DNA from: Phycisphaerae bacterium
GTDB taxonomy: Bacteria > Planctomycetota > Phycisphaerae > UBA1845
Assembly: GCA_029260015.1 (NCBI GenBank)
Contig: JAJDEB010000034.1
Location: 82,031-146,030, forward strand
Direction of reading: 5' to 3'
DNA: 64,000 nucleotides
The translations under genes and the position numbers were made by a program. Below the pieces are notes generated by a model. It was given only the letters and a program-made list of their open reading frames with translations, searched no databases and was not told where the DNA came from. Below, piece by piece: positions 17,826 to 24,986 of this stretch (its first letter is position 1; every line of letters starts with the position of its first letter).

Positions 17826-19007
17826 TTAATCGACGCGTTCAATAGCAATCGCACTGGCCTCTCCACCGCCAATGCACAGTGCCGCAATTCCAATACGCTT
17901 CTTAGACACCGCCAAGGCCTGAGCCAACGTGATCGTGATCCGCGCACCTGTCGCACCCAGTGGATGCCCCAGTGCCACTGCCCCGCCAAACACGTTTACT
18001 TTGGCATGATCGAGTTCCAAATCTCGGATCGCCGCCATCGCGACGACCGAAAATGCTTCGTTGATCTCGAACAAATCGACGTCGGCTAGTTTGAGGTTCA
18101 ATCGATCGGAAAGCTTGCGGATCGCGTGAATGGGCGCGATCGTGAATTGGGTCGGTTCCATCGCAACGTTGGCGTGCCCGAGGATGCGGGCCTGCGGTTT
18201 GATCCCCAGGGCTTTGAGGCGATCCTCACCGACCACCACGCAGGCAGCCGCCCCATCGTTGATGCTCGACGCGTTGCCCGCAGTGACCGTTCCATCTTTG
18301 CCAAATGCAGGACGCAGCGCCGCGATCTTTGCTTCAACGAACTTCTCGGGGTTCTCGTCCTTATCGACGATCGTGCTGCCTTTGCGACTTTTGACTTCGA
18401 CGGCTTCGATCAGTGCGGCACTGATGCCTTCATCGCGAGCTTTGATGGCGCGCTTGAAACTTTCGATGGCAAATGCATCCTGCTCGTCGCGCGAGAACTT
18501 GTAATCGGCAGCGGTCTTGTCACCACAGTTGCCCATGTGGACGTCATTGTAAACGTCCCACAAACCATCGTGCACCATCGAGTCGATGACCTGCCCGTGT
18601 CCCATGCGATAACCCGAGCGCGCCTGGGGCAGCAGATACGGAGCACCCGACATGCTCTCAACGCCCCCAGCCATAGCCAGTCCCATGTCATCGCATTGAA
18701 TCGCCTGGGCTGCATGGATGATCGCCCGCATCGACGAACCGCAGACTTTGTTGACCGTCGTGCAACCGACTTCGTTACCGATGCCAGCCCCGAGGCTGCA
18801 TTGTCTTGCAATGTTTTGACCGAGTCCCGCGCCGATGACGTTGCCCATAAACACTTCGTCAACGTCGGTCGGCTTGACGCCAGCACGTTTCAGAGTTCCC
18901 TTGATCGCGGTCGCCCCCAGTTCGGCAGCAGGTACCGTCGATAGGGTTCCTTGAAACGCGCCGAACGGGGTTCTGCATCCGCCTGCGATGTAAACGTTTT
19001 TGAGCAT
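17826..19007 (-). CDS. Acetyl-CoA C-acetyltransferase (thiolase)
   Basis: 393 residues, normal for biosynthetic-type thiolase. Active-site residues are all visible: nucleophilic Cys in TTVNKVCGSSMRAI (near residue 89), His in GGAVALGHPLGATGAR, and the second Cys in IAALCIGGGEASAIA. ISYEINEAF-equivalent is DLFEINEAFSVVAM. It condenses two acetyl-CoA to acetoacetyl-CoA, or runs the reverse thiolysis, in the cytosol. The start ATG has AGGAG about nine bases upstream. It is probably a single-gene unit: 97 bases separate it from the permease gene and 210 from nuoI. Whether the role is biosynthetic or degradative cannot be told from the sequence. Confidence 0.93.
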   Translation of the reverse strand: MLKNVYIAGGCRTPFGAFQGTLSTVPAAELGATAIKGTLKRAGVKPTDVDEVFMGNVIGAGLGQNIARQCSLGAGIGNEVGCTTVNKVCGSSMRAIIHAAQAIQCDDMGLAMAGGVESMSGAPYLLPQARSGYRMGHGQVIDSMVHDGLWDVYNDVHMGNCGDKTAADYKFSRDEQDAFAIESFKRAIKARDEGISAALIEAVEVKSRKGSTIVDKDENPEKFVEAKIAALRPAFGKDGTVTAGNASSINDGAAACVVVGEDRLKALGIKPQARILGHANVAMEPTQFTIAPIHAIRKLSDRLNLKLADVDLFEINEAFSVVAMAAIRDLELDHAKVNVFGGAVALGHPLGATGARITITLAQALAVSKKRIGIAALCIGGGEASAIAIERVD

Positions 19008-19104
19008 CGAGATGGCTCCTGAAGATTAAAGGTTGTTGCTGGAATCTTACAGGAGCAGGCCGGAATCATCCAACCCGCTGCGCCGCGGGTGATGCGGTGC
19101 GCGA

Positions 19105-20409
19105 TCAGTCGGGAATTTTGCGGCCATGCGGGTCCTCACCGAGGTCGCCCATTTCTTCTTTGAGCTGCTGGCTGAGATCGTCGCTGATGTAGTGTTCGAC
19201 GCGTTCTGCCGGTTCGTGAAGGTGGTCGAGGGGCAGATCGAAGTGGGTGGCTAGGTACCCTTCCCACAGGCGATGGTCGCGCACGAGTTTGGTTGCGGCG
19301 TCTTTGCCTGCGGTGCTTAGTCGAATTCGATTGTCGCCGGCGTTTTCGATTGCACGCCGGCGCTGCAACGAACCGAAGGCGACCCGGGCCAACGTTCCCC
19401 TTCCGACCGCTTTCATCAAATCATCTTTGAGAAAAGCTTCATCCGGGCGACGCTCACCCCATCGATACAAAATACCCAGCATGTCTTCGCGGACAATTTG
19501 AAGAGCCAGCTTTACGCGGTGGTACCATCGCCCAACCAATCCGTAACGCGGTGCAAAGAGCAGAGTCAAAAAGAAAATCACGCCCGTCATCACTGCGATC
19601 ATCGCAGCCGTTTCAATTGAGACCGAAGGATCGAGTCCAATCCAAACCGGACCACGAAACGCAACAACATGACCCAGCACCGCCGAGATCGCGGCGATTA
19701 CGACCGCGAGAATCAGTGTCATGCCCAGTCGGTCTGAAAGCAAACGCGCCGTCGCGGGTGGAACGATGAGCATGGCAATGACCAAAATAGAACCCACCGC
19801 TTCAAAGCTGGCCACCGTGGTCACCGCAACCACAATCATCAAAAGATAGTGCATCAAGTTCGCGTTGATCCCCAGCGTGGTTGCAAGCTGCGGATCGAAT
19901 GAGCAGATTTTCAGTTCCTTAAAAAACAGACACACGAACGCGATATTAAGCAAGAGCGCCAACCCAATGTTGATCACCGCCGGTGGAATGCCACCTTCTG
20001 GCGCATCGAGCGGTATCAGCGATAGGTTTCCGTAAAGGACGCACCCCGGATCAAGATCAACGTGATCCGCCGCCTGCACAATCAGCACCAATCCCAACGC
20101 GAACAAGATGCTGAACACAACACCCATCGCCGCGCCGCTTTCCACCTTGCCATAGCGCGTGATAACTTGCGTTCCAACTGCGGTGAATACGCCAACAATC
20201 ACAGCCCCCAAAAACATCGGCAAGACGCCGCGACTGTGCGTGACGAGAAATGCGATTGCCAATCCCGGTAGAACCGCATGCGAAATGGCGTCACCCATCA
20301 GGCTCATTTTTCGCAAGACCAGAAACGTTCCGGGCAGGGCGCAGGCCATCGCCGCACCGGCACCTGCCGCGATAATCCAGCCGTCAATGAGCCAAGACCA
20401 ATCCATCAT
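19105..20409 (-). CDS. Metal ABC transporter permease fused to DtxR-like repressor domain (YtgCR-like)
   Basis: 434 residues in two parts. Residues ~1-295 are a ZnuB/MntB/TroC-type (ABC-3 family) permease with eight or nine membrane helices (LRKMSLMGDAISHAVLPG is the coupling/EAA-like region). Residues ~305-434 form a DtxR-type region: a winged helix, then HRLWEGYLATHF, ERVEHYISDDL and EDPHGRKIP, which match the metal-binding dimerisation domain of DtxR/MntR. The same fusion is known as YtgCR in Chlamydia, where the repressor part is released. The ATG overlaps the upstream permease stop (ATGA), so translation is coupled. It imports Mn2+, Zn2+ or Fe2+ with the neighbouring ATPase and binding protein. 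Confidence 0.92.
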   Translation of the reverse strand: MMDWSWLIDGWIIAAGAGAAMACALPGTFLVLRKMSLMGDAISHAVLPGLAIAFLVTHSRGVLPMFLGAVIVGVFTAVGTQVITRYGKVESGAAMGVVFSILFALGLVLIVQAADHVDLDPGCVLYGNLSLIPLDAPEGGIPPAVINIGLALLLNIAFVCLFFKELKICSFDPQLATTLGINANLMHYLLMIVVAVTTVASFEAVGSILVIAMLIVPPATARLLSDRLGMTLILAVVIAAISAVLGHVVAFRGPVWIGLDPSVSIETAAMIAVMTGVIFFLTLLFAPRYGLVGRWYHRVKLALQIVREDMLGILYRWGERRPDEAFLKDDLMKAVGRGTLARVAFGSLQRRRAIENAGDNRIRLSTAGKDAATKLVRDHRLWEGYLATHFDLPLDHLHEPAERVEHYISDDLSQQLKEEMGDLGEDPHGRKIPD

Positions 20410-21866
20410 GGTTTTGCCCCCGCAACTACCGCCACATCATCATCATGCGGCGACGGTGGAATATCCTGGCCCGCTTCCAGCGCCAGTTCCAATTCGTTGA
20501 TGAGTTCTTCAGACAAGACGTGTTCAATTTCGTCGGCATCACGATCCACATGTGATGGAGCAATGTCCGCGTGTTCGATTAGGTACGTTTCCCAAAGGCG
20601 GTGGTTTCGCAAGACGCGCTGCGCATGGGTCCGGCCGAGCTTGGTCAATTCAAGTTCCGACCAACTCTTCTTCGTGATCAGCCCAGATCCGGTCGCGCGC
20701 TTGGCCAACCGTCGAAGATCGCTCATCACCCAACTTCGCATCGTCAACAATTCATTGGAAGCAACTTCGGTAGGCCCGCCCTTGCGCTCTTCGATTTCGG
20801 CCATCGCGCGAAGCAGGTGTTGTAGAGCGATGCGGCGGCGCAGTCGGTAATGACGCACCGCGCCGGCGAGGATGCCGCGACGAAATGCGAATACCATGCT
20901 GAACAAGAACAACGCGCCTGCCGTCAAAACGATAATGGCTCCCGTCGGCATTTTTGGAAGCAGCGCGCTGAACGACGCACCCAGCCAACCACTGACCGCG
21001 CCGATGCTTCCGGCGAATATCGTCATTACCTTCAAATCGTCGGTCCAGAATCGAGCGGCGGCGGCTGGAATAATGAGCAGCGCAACAATCAGGATCAACC
21101 CCACCGCCTGCAGCCCAATGACGGTCGTCAGAACGACGAAACCCATCATCAGAAGATCGATCGACAGAACGCTTCGCCCCATCGATGCCGCGAAATCCTG
21201 ATCGAAGCAGACAATGCGGAACTCTTTGAACATCAGAATCGTTCCAACAACCACGACAATCGCGGCGATTCCGATCAGGAGCGCATCGCCCCGCACCATC
21301 GAAGCTGCTTTTCCGTAAATGAATTGATTCAAACCTGCAGCGTTTCCGTCGGACGTGGACTGAACGATACTCATCAGTGCCATTCCAGCGCCGAAGAATA
21401 CGCTCAAAACAATTCCAATTGCCGCATCCTCACGAATACGCGAAGACTGGCGGATGGCCAGAACGGCAAGTACACCCAGAACTCCTGTCACGGTTGCGCC
21501 CAGCAGAAGATAGGTCAGGTTCTTTTGCCCGGTGATCAAGAACGCGATCGCCACTCCGGGGAGCGTCGCATGACTCAGCGCGTCACCCATCAGCGCGCGT
21601 CGCCGCAAGTAAGCAAACGTTCCAACGAGACCGGCAGCAAGACCAAGCAGTGACGTACCCAGCACGACGACTCGCGTGTTGTGATCGCGCAACATCGCCA
21701 CACGCACGATGTTGTCCCAACTCGGCCAATCGAATCGGGTGTCGGTGATGGAGCGATGTGGAGTCGTTGAATCCAGCGCAAGTGCGATGGATGGCGTAGC
21801 GACCAGCACGCCGAGTAACCACGTGCCGATGAGAATCATTAAGATGGATCGGGTTGGTGATCGCAT
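20406..21866 (-). CDS. Metal ABC transporter permease fused to DtxR-like domain, second copy
   Basis: 486 residues. An extra N-terminal hydrophobic segment (ILMILIGTWLLGVLVATPSI) precedes a periplasmic stretch of ~30 residues and then the ABC-3 family permease core (YLRRRALMGDALSHATLPG), ending near residue 335. The C-terminal ~150 residues again carry a winged-helix-like section and a DtxR metal-binding section (NHRLWETYLIEHADI, DEIEHVLSEEL). The terminal DPHG motif is replaced by SPHDDD. It follows the ATPase gene by 12 bases and overlaps the next permease by four. Together the two permeases probably form a heterodimeric channel, as in Chlamydia YtgC/YtgD and Treponema TroC/TroD. Confidence 0.91.
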   Translation of the reverse strand: MRSPTRSILMILIGTWLLGVLVATPSIALALDSTTPHRSITDTRFDWPSWDNIVRVAMLRDHNTRVVVLGTSLLGLAAGLVGTFAYLRRRALMGDALSHATLPGVAIAFLITGQKNLTYLLLGATVTGVLGVLAVLAIRQSSRIREDAAIGIVLSVFFGAGMALMSIVQSTSDGNAAGLNQFIYGKAASMVRGDALLIGIAAIVVVVGTILMFKEFRIVCFDQDFAASMGRSVLSIDLLMMGFVVLTTVIGLQAVGLILIVALLIIPAAAARFWTDDLKVMTIFAGSIGAVSGWLGASFSALLPKMPTGAIIVLTAGALFLFSMVFAFRRGILAGAVRHYRLRRRIALQHLLRAMAEIEERKGGPTEVASNELLTMRSWVMSDLRRLAKRATGSGLITKKSWSELELTKLGRTHAQRVLRNHRLWETYLIEHADIAPSHVDRDADEIEHVLSEELINELELALEAGQDIPPSPHDDDVAVVAGAKP

Positions 21867-21878
21867 TGATTGATCGAC

Positions 21879-22694
21879 TTACCCGTTGCGGGCGATGGCT
21901 TCAGCCGCTTCTGAAAGCAAGGTCAACCGACCGCCATAGGTCTTTTGCAGGTTTTCCTCAGTGAATACCGACGCCGTCGGTCCGGAAGCGACGATTCGCA
22001 TATTCAGGAGTAGAACCTCGTCGAAATACTCCGGGACAGATTGCAAATCGTGATGCACCACCATTACCGTGCGACCGCGTTCTCTTAGTTGGCGAAGCAG
22101 CGTAACGATGGCCGATTCCGTTGCGGCATCAACGCCGGCAAATGGCTCGTCCATAAAATAAACCCGCGCATCCTGCACCAATGCCCGAGCAAGAAACACA
22201 CGCTGTTGTTGGCCGCCCGAAAGCTTGCTGATCTGCCGGTTCGCGTAGTCGCCCATACCGACTTGATGCAGAGCATGTTGCGCTGCGTCTTTGTCTTTCT
22301 TACCGGGAGGGAAGCACCAGGGAATTTGGCCATACCGCCCCATCACGACCACATCGAGTGCGCTGGCTGGAAAGTCCCAGTCAACGCTTTCGCGCTGCGG
22401 GACATATCCAACCATGTGTCGCTGCTCTTTGTAGCTTTTTCCATAAATACGCACGCTGCCCGATGCACATGGCACCAGGTCCAGGCATGCCTTAATCAGC
22501 GTACTTTTTCCTGCTCCGTTGGGCCCGACGATGCCAACGAGTTTTCCCTGAGGAGCTGCATAGTCGATGTCCCACAGCACCGGTTTTCGGTGATACGCCA
22601 CGGTCATATCATGAATTGACAGTGGCGAGTCGTCGTCGTGGTGAACGGCGTCCTGAGGAACCTTGTCATGGGGCAATGTTTGGGATGGTGTCAA
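21879..22694 (-). CDS. Metal ABC transporter ATP-binding protein
   Basis: 271 residues. Complete nucleotide-binding domain: Walker A GPNGAGKST, Q-loop YVPQRESVDWDFP, signature LSGGQQQR, Walker B VYFMDEP, and the H-loop in MVVHHDL. The VPQRESVDWDFP form is typical of the Mn/Zn/Fe importers of the MntA/ZnuC/TroB group. It energises import through the two permeases encoded next. Start is probably TTG at 22694, with a run of G residues upstream, since no ATG occurs before the domain; the first ~28 residues are a His/Asp-rich tail (VHHDDDSP). Confidence 0.94.
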   Translation of the reverse strand: MTPSQTLPHDKVPQDAVHHDDDSPLSIHDMTVAYHRKPVLWDIDYAAPQGKLVGIVGPNGAGKSTLIKACLDLVPCASGSVRIYGKSYKEQRHMVGYVPQRESVDWDFPASALDVVVMGRYGQIPWCFPPGKKDKDAAQHALHQVGMGDYANRQISKLSGGQQQRVFLARALVQDARVYFMDEPFAGVDAATESAIVTLLRQLRERGRTVMVVHHDLQSVPEYFDEVLLLNMRIVASGPTASVFTEENLQKTYGGRLTLLSEAAEAIARNG

Positions 22695-22718
22695 AGGAAT
22701 GACCCCCGTGGTTGAACG

Positions 22719-23702
22719 CTAATTTGAACCGGTCAGATTGCCTTGCATCCCTTTGGCGTCGGCATTTCCGCCGAGGGCACGGGTAATCGTGGTGACATTG
22801 TGATCGATCATACCGATGTAGGTTCCTTCATAGGTACGCGTTTTGCCCATCGCGTCGGAGAACAGCGTTCCGCCGATCGAGACTTGATGATCGCGGGCCT
22901 TTGCCCCTTCGAGCAGCGCTTTGATGTTCTTGTCAGATACCGAGGTTTCGACGAACACAGCTTTGATTTCCCGCATGCAAATCATTTCCACGAGTCGATT
23001 GATGTCGGCGATACCCGCCTCCGATTCGGTGCTGATGCCTTGAATGCCACGGACTTCAAGATCGTAGGCACGCGCAAAATAGTTAAACGCGTCGTGAGCA
23101 GTTACCAGAATGCGCTGTTCGCGCGGTATCGTTGCGATGCTGGCTTTGGCGTAAGCGTCCAACCGATCCAACTCTGTCGAATATTGTTCATAGTTCTTTA
23201 GATAATACGAAGCATTTGGCGGATCGAACTCGCTCAACGTTTTCATCACCATCTCGGTGCATTTCTTCCAAAGGTTGACATCCATCCAGACATGCGGGTC
23301 CGGATGGCCGGCAAACTCTGGCGGCTCGAGCAGCAGTTGCGAATCGATCAACTCGGTGACGGCGAACACCGGCCGCGTCCTTCCGACACGAATGAACGCA
23401 TCACTCATTTTTCCTTCGAGCATGAGCCCGCTGTAGAAAATGATGTCACTTTTGAGCAATCGGGCTATGTCATTGCGCGTCGCGCTGTAAAGATGGGGAT
23501 CGATGCCCGCACCGATGATGTTAATGACCTTGCCCTTGTCGCCAGCAATCTGCCCGACGATGTCCGCGACCATTCCGGTCGTGCAGGTGACGGAGTACGG
23601 ATATTGTGTGGGTGAGGATGCAGCACCGGCAAAGGCCTTGGACGAAACCCCCGCCATCGCGATCAAGACACCAAATAGCTTCAAATGATTATTGCGAGTC
23701 AT
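22719..23702 (-). CDS. Metal ABC transporter substrate-binding protein (Mn/Zn type)
   Basis: 327 residues from ATG 23702. GAGGGG lies eight bases before this ATG, while the in-frame GTG at 23711 overlaps that site, so the ATG is chosen. N-terminal signal peptide ends near SSKAFA. The cluster A-I fold shows its metal ligands: His in IDPHLYSAT, His in HPDPHVWMD, Glu in STESEAG and Asp in GTLFSDAMG. The His-His-Glu-Asp set, without a long His-rich loop, resembles the Mn-binding group (TroA/PsaA/MntC) more than ZnuA. It acts in the periplasm and is the first gene of the operon, divergent from mntR. Confidence 0.93.
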   Translation of the reverse strand: MTRNNHLKLFGVLIAMAGVSSKAFAGAASSPTQYPYSVTCTTGMVADIVGQIAGDKGKVINIIGAGIDPHLYSATRNDIARLLKSDIIFYSGLMLEGKMSDAFIRVGRTRPVFAVTELIDSQLLLEPPEFAGHPDPHVWMDVNLWKKCTEMVMKTLSEFDPPNASYYLKNYEQYSTELDRLDAYAKASIATIPREQRILVTAHDAFNYFARAYDLEVRGIQGISTESEAGIADINRLVEMICMREIKAVFVETSVSDKNIKALLEGAKARDHQVSIGGTLFSDAMGKTRTYEGTYIGMIDHNVTTITRALGGNADAKGMQGNLTGSN

Positions 23703-23749
23703 CCGTTGCACCCCTCAAATGGTTCCTGGCTGAAAGTTTCTAGACTTTC

Positions 23750-23767
23750 CTGTCGATATATTGACAG
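23750..23767. promoter_or_regulatory. Palindrome in the mnt/mntR intergenic region
   Basis: CTGTCGATATATTGACAG is an imperfect palindrome (16 of 18 positions symmetric, arms CTGTC/GACAG). It overlaps the -35 hexamer of the predicted mntR promoter and sits ~50 bases upstream of the binding-protein gene, so it could be a second operator or part of the divergent promoter. Its sequence differs from the MntR-box-like site next to it. Confidence 0.4.
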
Positions 23768-23790
23768 CGTTACAGAATATGGCCTATGCT
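23761..23790 (+). promoter_or_regulatory. Predicted mntR promoter
   Basis: A consensus -35 TTGACA (23761-23766), an 18-base spacer and a -10 TATGCT (23785-23790) point toward mntR. The -10 is inside the MntR-box-like palindrome at 23776-23795, which would allow direct repression by Mn-loaded MntR. Confidence 0.6.
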
Positions 23791-23795
23791 ATATT
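23776..23795. promoter_or_regulatory. MntR-box-like operator
   Basis: AATATGGCCTATGCTATATT, symmetric at 16 of 20 positions. Read on the minus strand its centre, ATATAGCATAGGCCATAT, agrees with the Escherichia coli MntR box (core as I recall it, ACATAGCAAAGGCTATGT) at 14 of 18 positions. It lies between the divergent mntR and ABC importer genes and covers the mntR -10. Likely site for manganese-dependent repression of both directions. Confidence 0.65.
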
Positions 23796-23955
23796 GATAA
23801 CCATCGACCGTCAAGTGTGACGCCATTAAAACAATGCGTTATTCTGTTCCCCTGTCTTATTCCGTTACCCCGCCTTGAAGAATGCGGGCCGGAGCAGCGG
23901 CAGGTCGTGCTTCAACCTGGTGGGCAGGATTCACAGACCTTTAGGAATCAAACCG

Positions 23956-24405
23956 ATGAGCAAGTCAGAATCAAAACCAAGCACATCATCGGCTGGCGCT
24001 GTCGTCGCCAAAGCCCGCTTCGAGCGGATTCGCAAGGATCATGCACAGGAGTTGGCTGAGGATTATCTGGAGATGATTGACGACCTTACTTCCGCCAGCG
24101 GTGAGGCCCGCGCGGTTGATATCGCCGCCCAACTTGGCGTCAGCCATGTGACGGTGACCAAGACCGTTGCCCGTTTGAAGCGCGACGGACTGGTGACCTC
24201 ACAACCGTATCGATCGATTTTCTTGACACCAAAAGGCAAACGTATTGCAGACAACGCACGCCGCCGCCATCAAACGGTATTGCAGTTCCTCCTGGCGTTG
24301 GGTGTGCCAGCCGACTCTGCAGAGATCGACGCCGAAGGAATCGAACATCACATCAGCCCGGCGACCTTGCGGGCAATGCGCAAATACACCGATGAGAACA
24401 GCTAG
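23956..24405 (+). CDS. mntR: Manganese-responsive transcriptional regulator MntR (DtxR family)
   Basis: 149 residues from ATG 23956, with AGGA nine bases upstream; the longer open frame to 23875 is not needed. N-terminal winged helix (ARAVDIAAQLGVSHVTVTKTVARL is the HTH) and the C-terminal metal/dimerisation helices with HQTVLQFLLALGVP and DAEGIEHHISPATL. The Glu/His set (EDYLEMI, EGIEHH) matches MntR rather than DtxR/IdeR, and there is no SH3 domain. It represses manganese uptake when Mn2+ is bound. Divergent from the importer operon with the palindrome above between them. Converges on folK, overlapping its stop by four bases. Confidence 0.93.
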   Translation: MSKSESKPSTSSAGAVVAKARFERIRKDHAQELAEDYLEMIDDLTSASGEARAVDIAAQLGVSHVTVTKTVARLKRDGLVTSQPYRSIFLTPKGKRIADNARRRHQTVLQFLLALGVPADSAEIDAEGIEHHISPATLRAMRKYTDENS

Positions 24406-24986
24406 TCGCAAAACGGTGCATTCTCTTTCATCACATCGCCGCACCACTGAAACGAATCGATCTTTTGGACGAACGAGTCGCCTACTGATAATCGATCACG
24501 AAGTTCGCGAATGGTTTCGCCGATCACTGGATGGCGTAATTCAGGCGCCACCTCGGCCAGTGGTTCCAACACGAAACCTCGAGCGTGCAACCGTGGATGC
24601 GGTATGGTCAGATTCGCAGTGTCGCGGACAATCCCGCCGCATAAGAGCAGGTCGATGTCGATGATCCGCGGGCCATTGGTTTCTGCGCGGACGCGTCCCA
24701 TTCGTCGCTCGACGTTTAGCAGATGTTCCAACAACGCTGGTGCATCCAATTCGGTAGCCACTCCGACAACCGTGTTGTAGTAATTGGATTGACCCGGCGG
24801 CCCACCTACCGGTGAGGTTTCATACAAGTTGGCGGCTGAGCAAACCCTGATCACGCGGTCCTCAGAAAGTAACCGCACCGCAAGTCTGAGATTCTCTATT
24901 CGATCGCCCAGATTCGTGCCCAATCCGAGGTAGGCGCTTGGCAAGCGGCCCCCGGTTGATCGTCGCGTTTGATTATCGCGATTCAT
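24402..24986 (-). CDS. folK: 2-amino-4-hydroxy-6-hydroxymethyldihydropteridine diphosphokinase
   Basis: 194 residues, slightly longer than the usual ~160. Motifs: AYLGLGTNLGDRIENL at the N-terminus, LYETSPVGGPPGQSNYYNTV, the ATP/pterin loop RRMGRVRAETNGPRIIDIDLLL (Arg and the two Asp that bind Mg2+), and IPHPRLHARGFVLEPLAEVAP. It transfers pyrophosphate from ATP to hydroxymethyldihydropterin in folate synthesis, in the cytosol. The ATG overlaps the end of the PDZ-like gene by 14 bases, so it is probably the last gene of the sigma factor operon. Confidence 0.95.
   Translation of the reverse strand: MNRDNQTRRSTGGRLPSAYLGLGTNLGDRIENLRLAVRLLSEDRVIRVCSAANLYETSPVGGPPGQSNYYNTVVGVATELDAPALLEHLLNVERRMGRVRAETNGPRIIDIDLLLCGGIVRDTANLTIPHPRLHARGFVLEPLAEVAPELRHPVIGETIRELRDRLSVGDSFVQKIDSFQWCGDVMKENAPFCD

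Noticed and set aside
18126..18944. Plus-strand open frame of 272 codons
   Set aside because: Opposite the thiolase gene; the protein has no recognisable features.
20850..21653. Plus-strand open frame of 267 codons
   Set aside because: Antisense to the 486-residue permease; composition is Gln/Arg/His-rich, as expected from antisense of a membrane protein gene.
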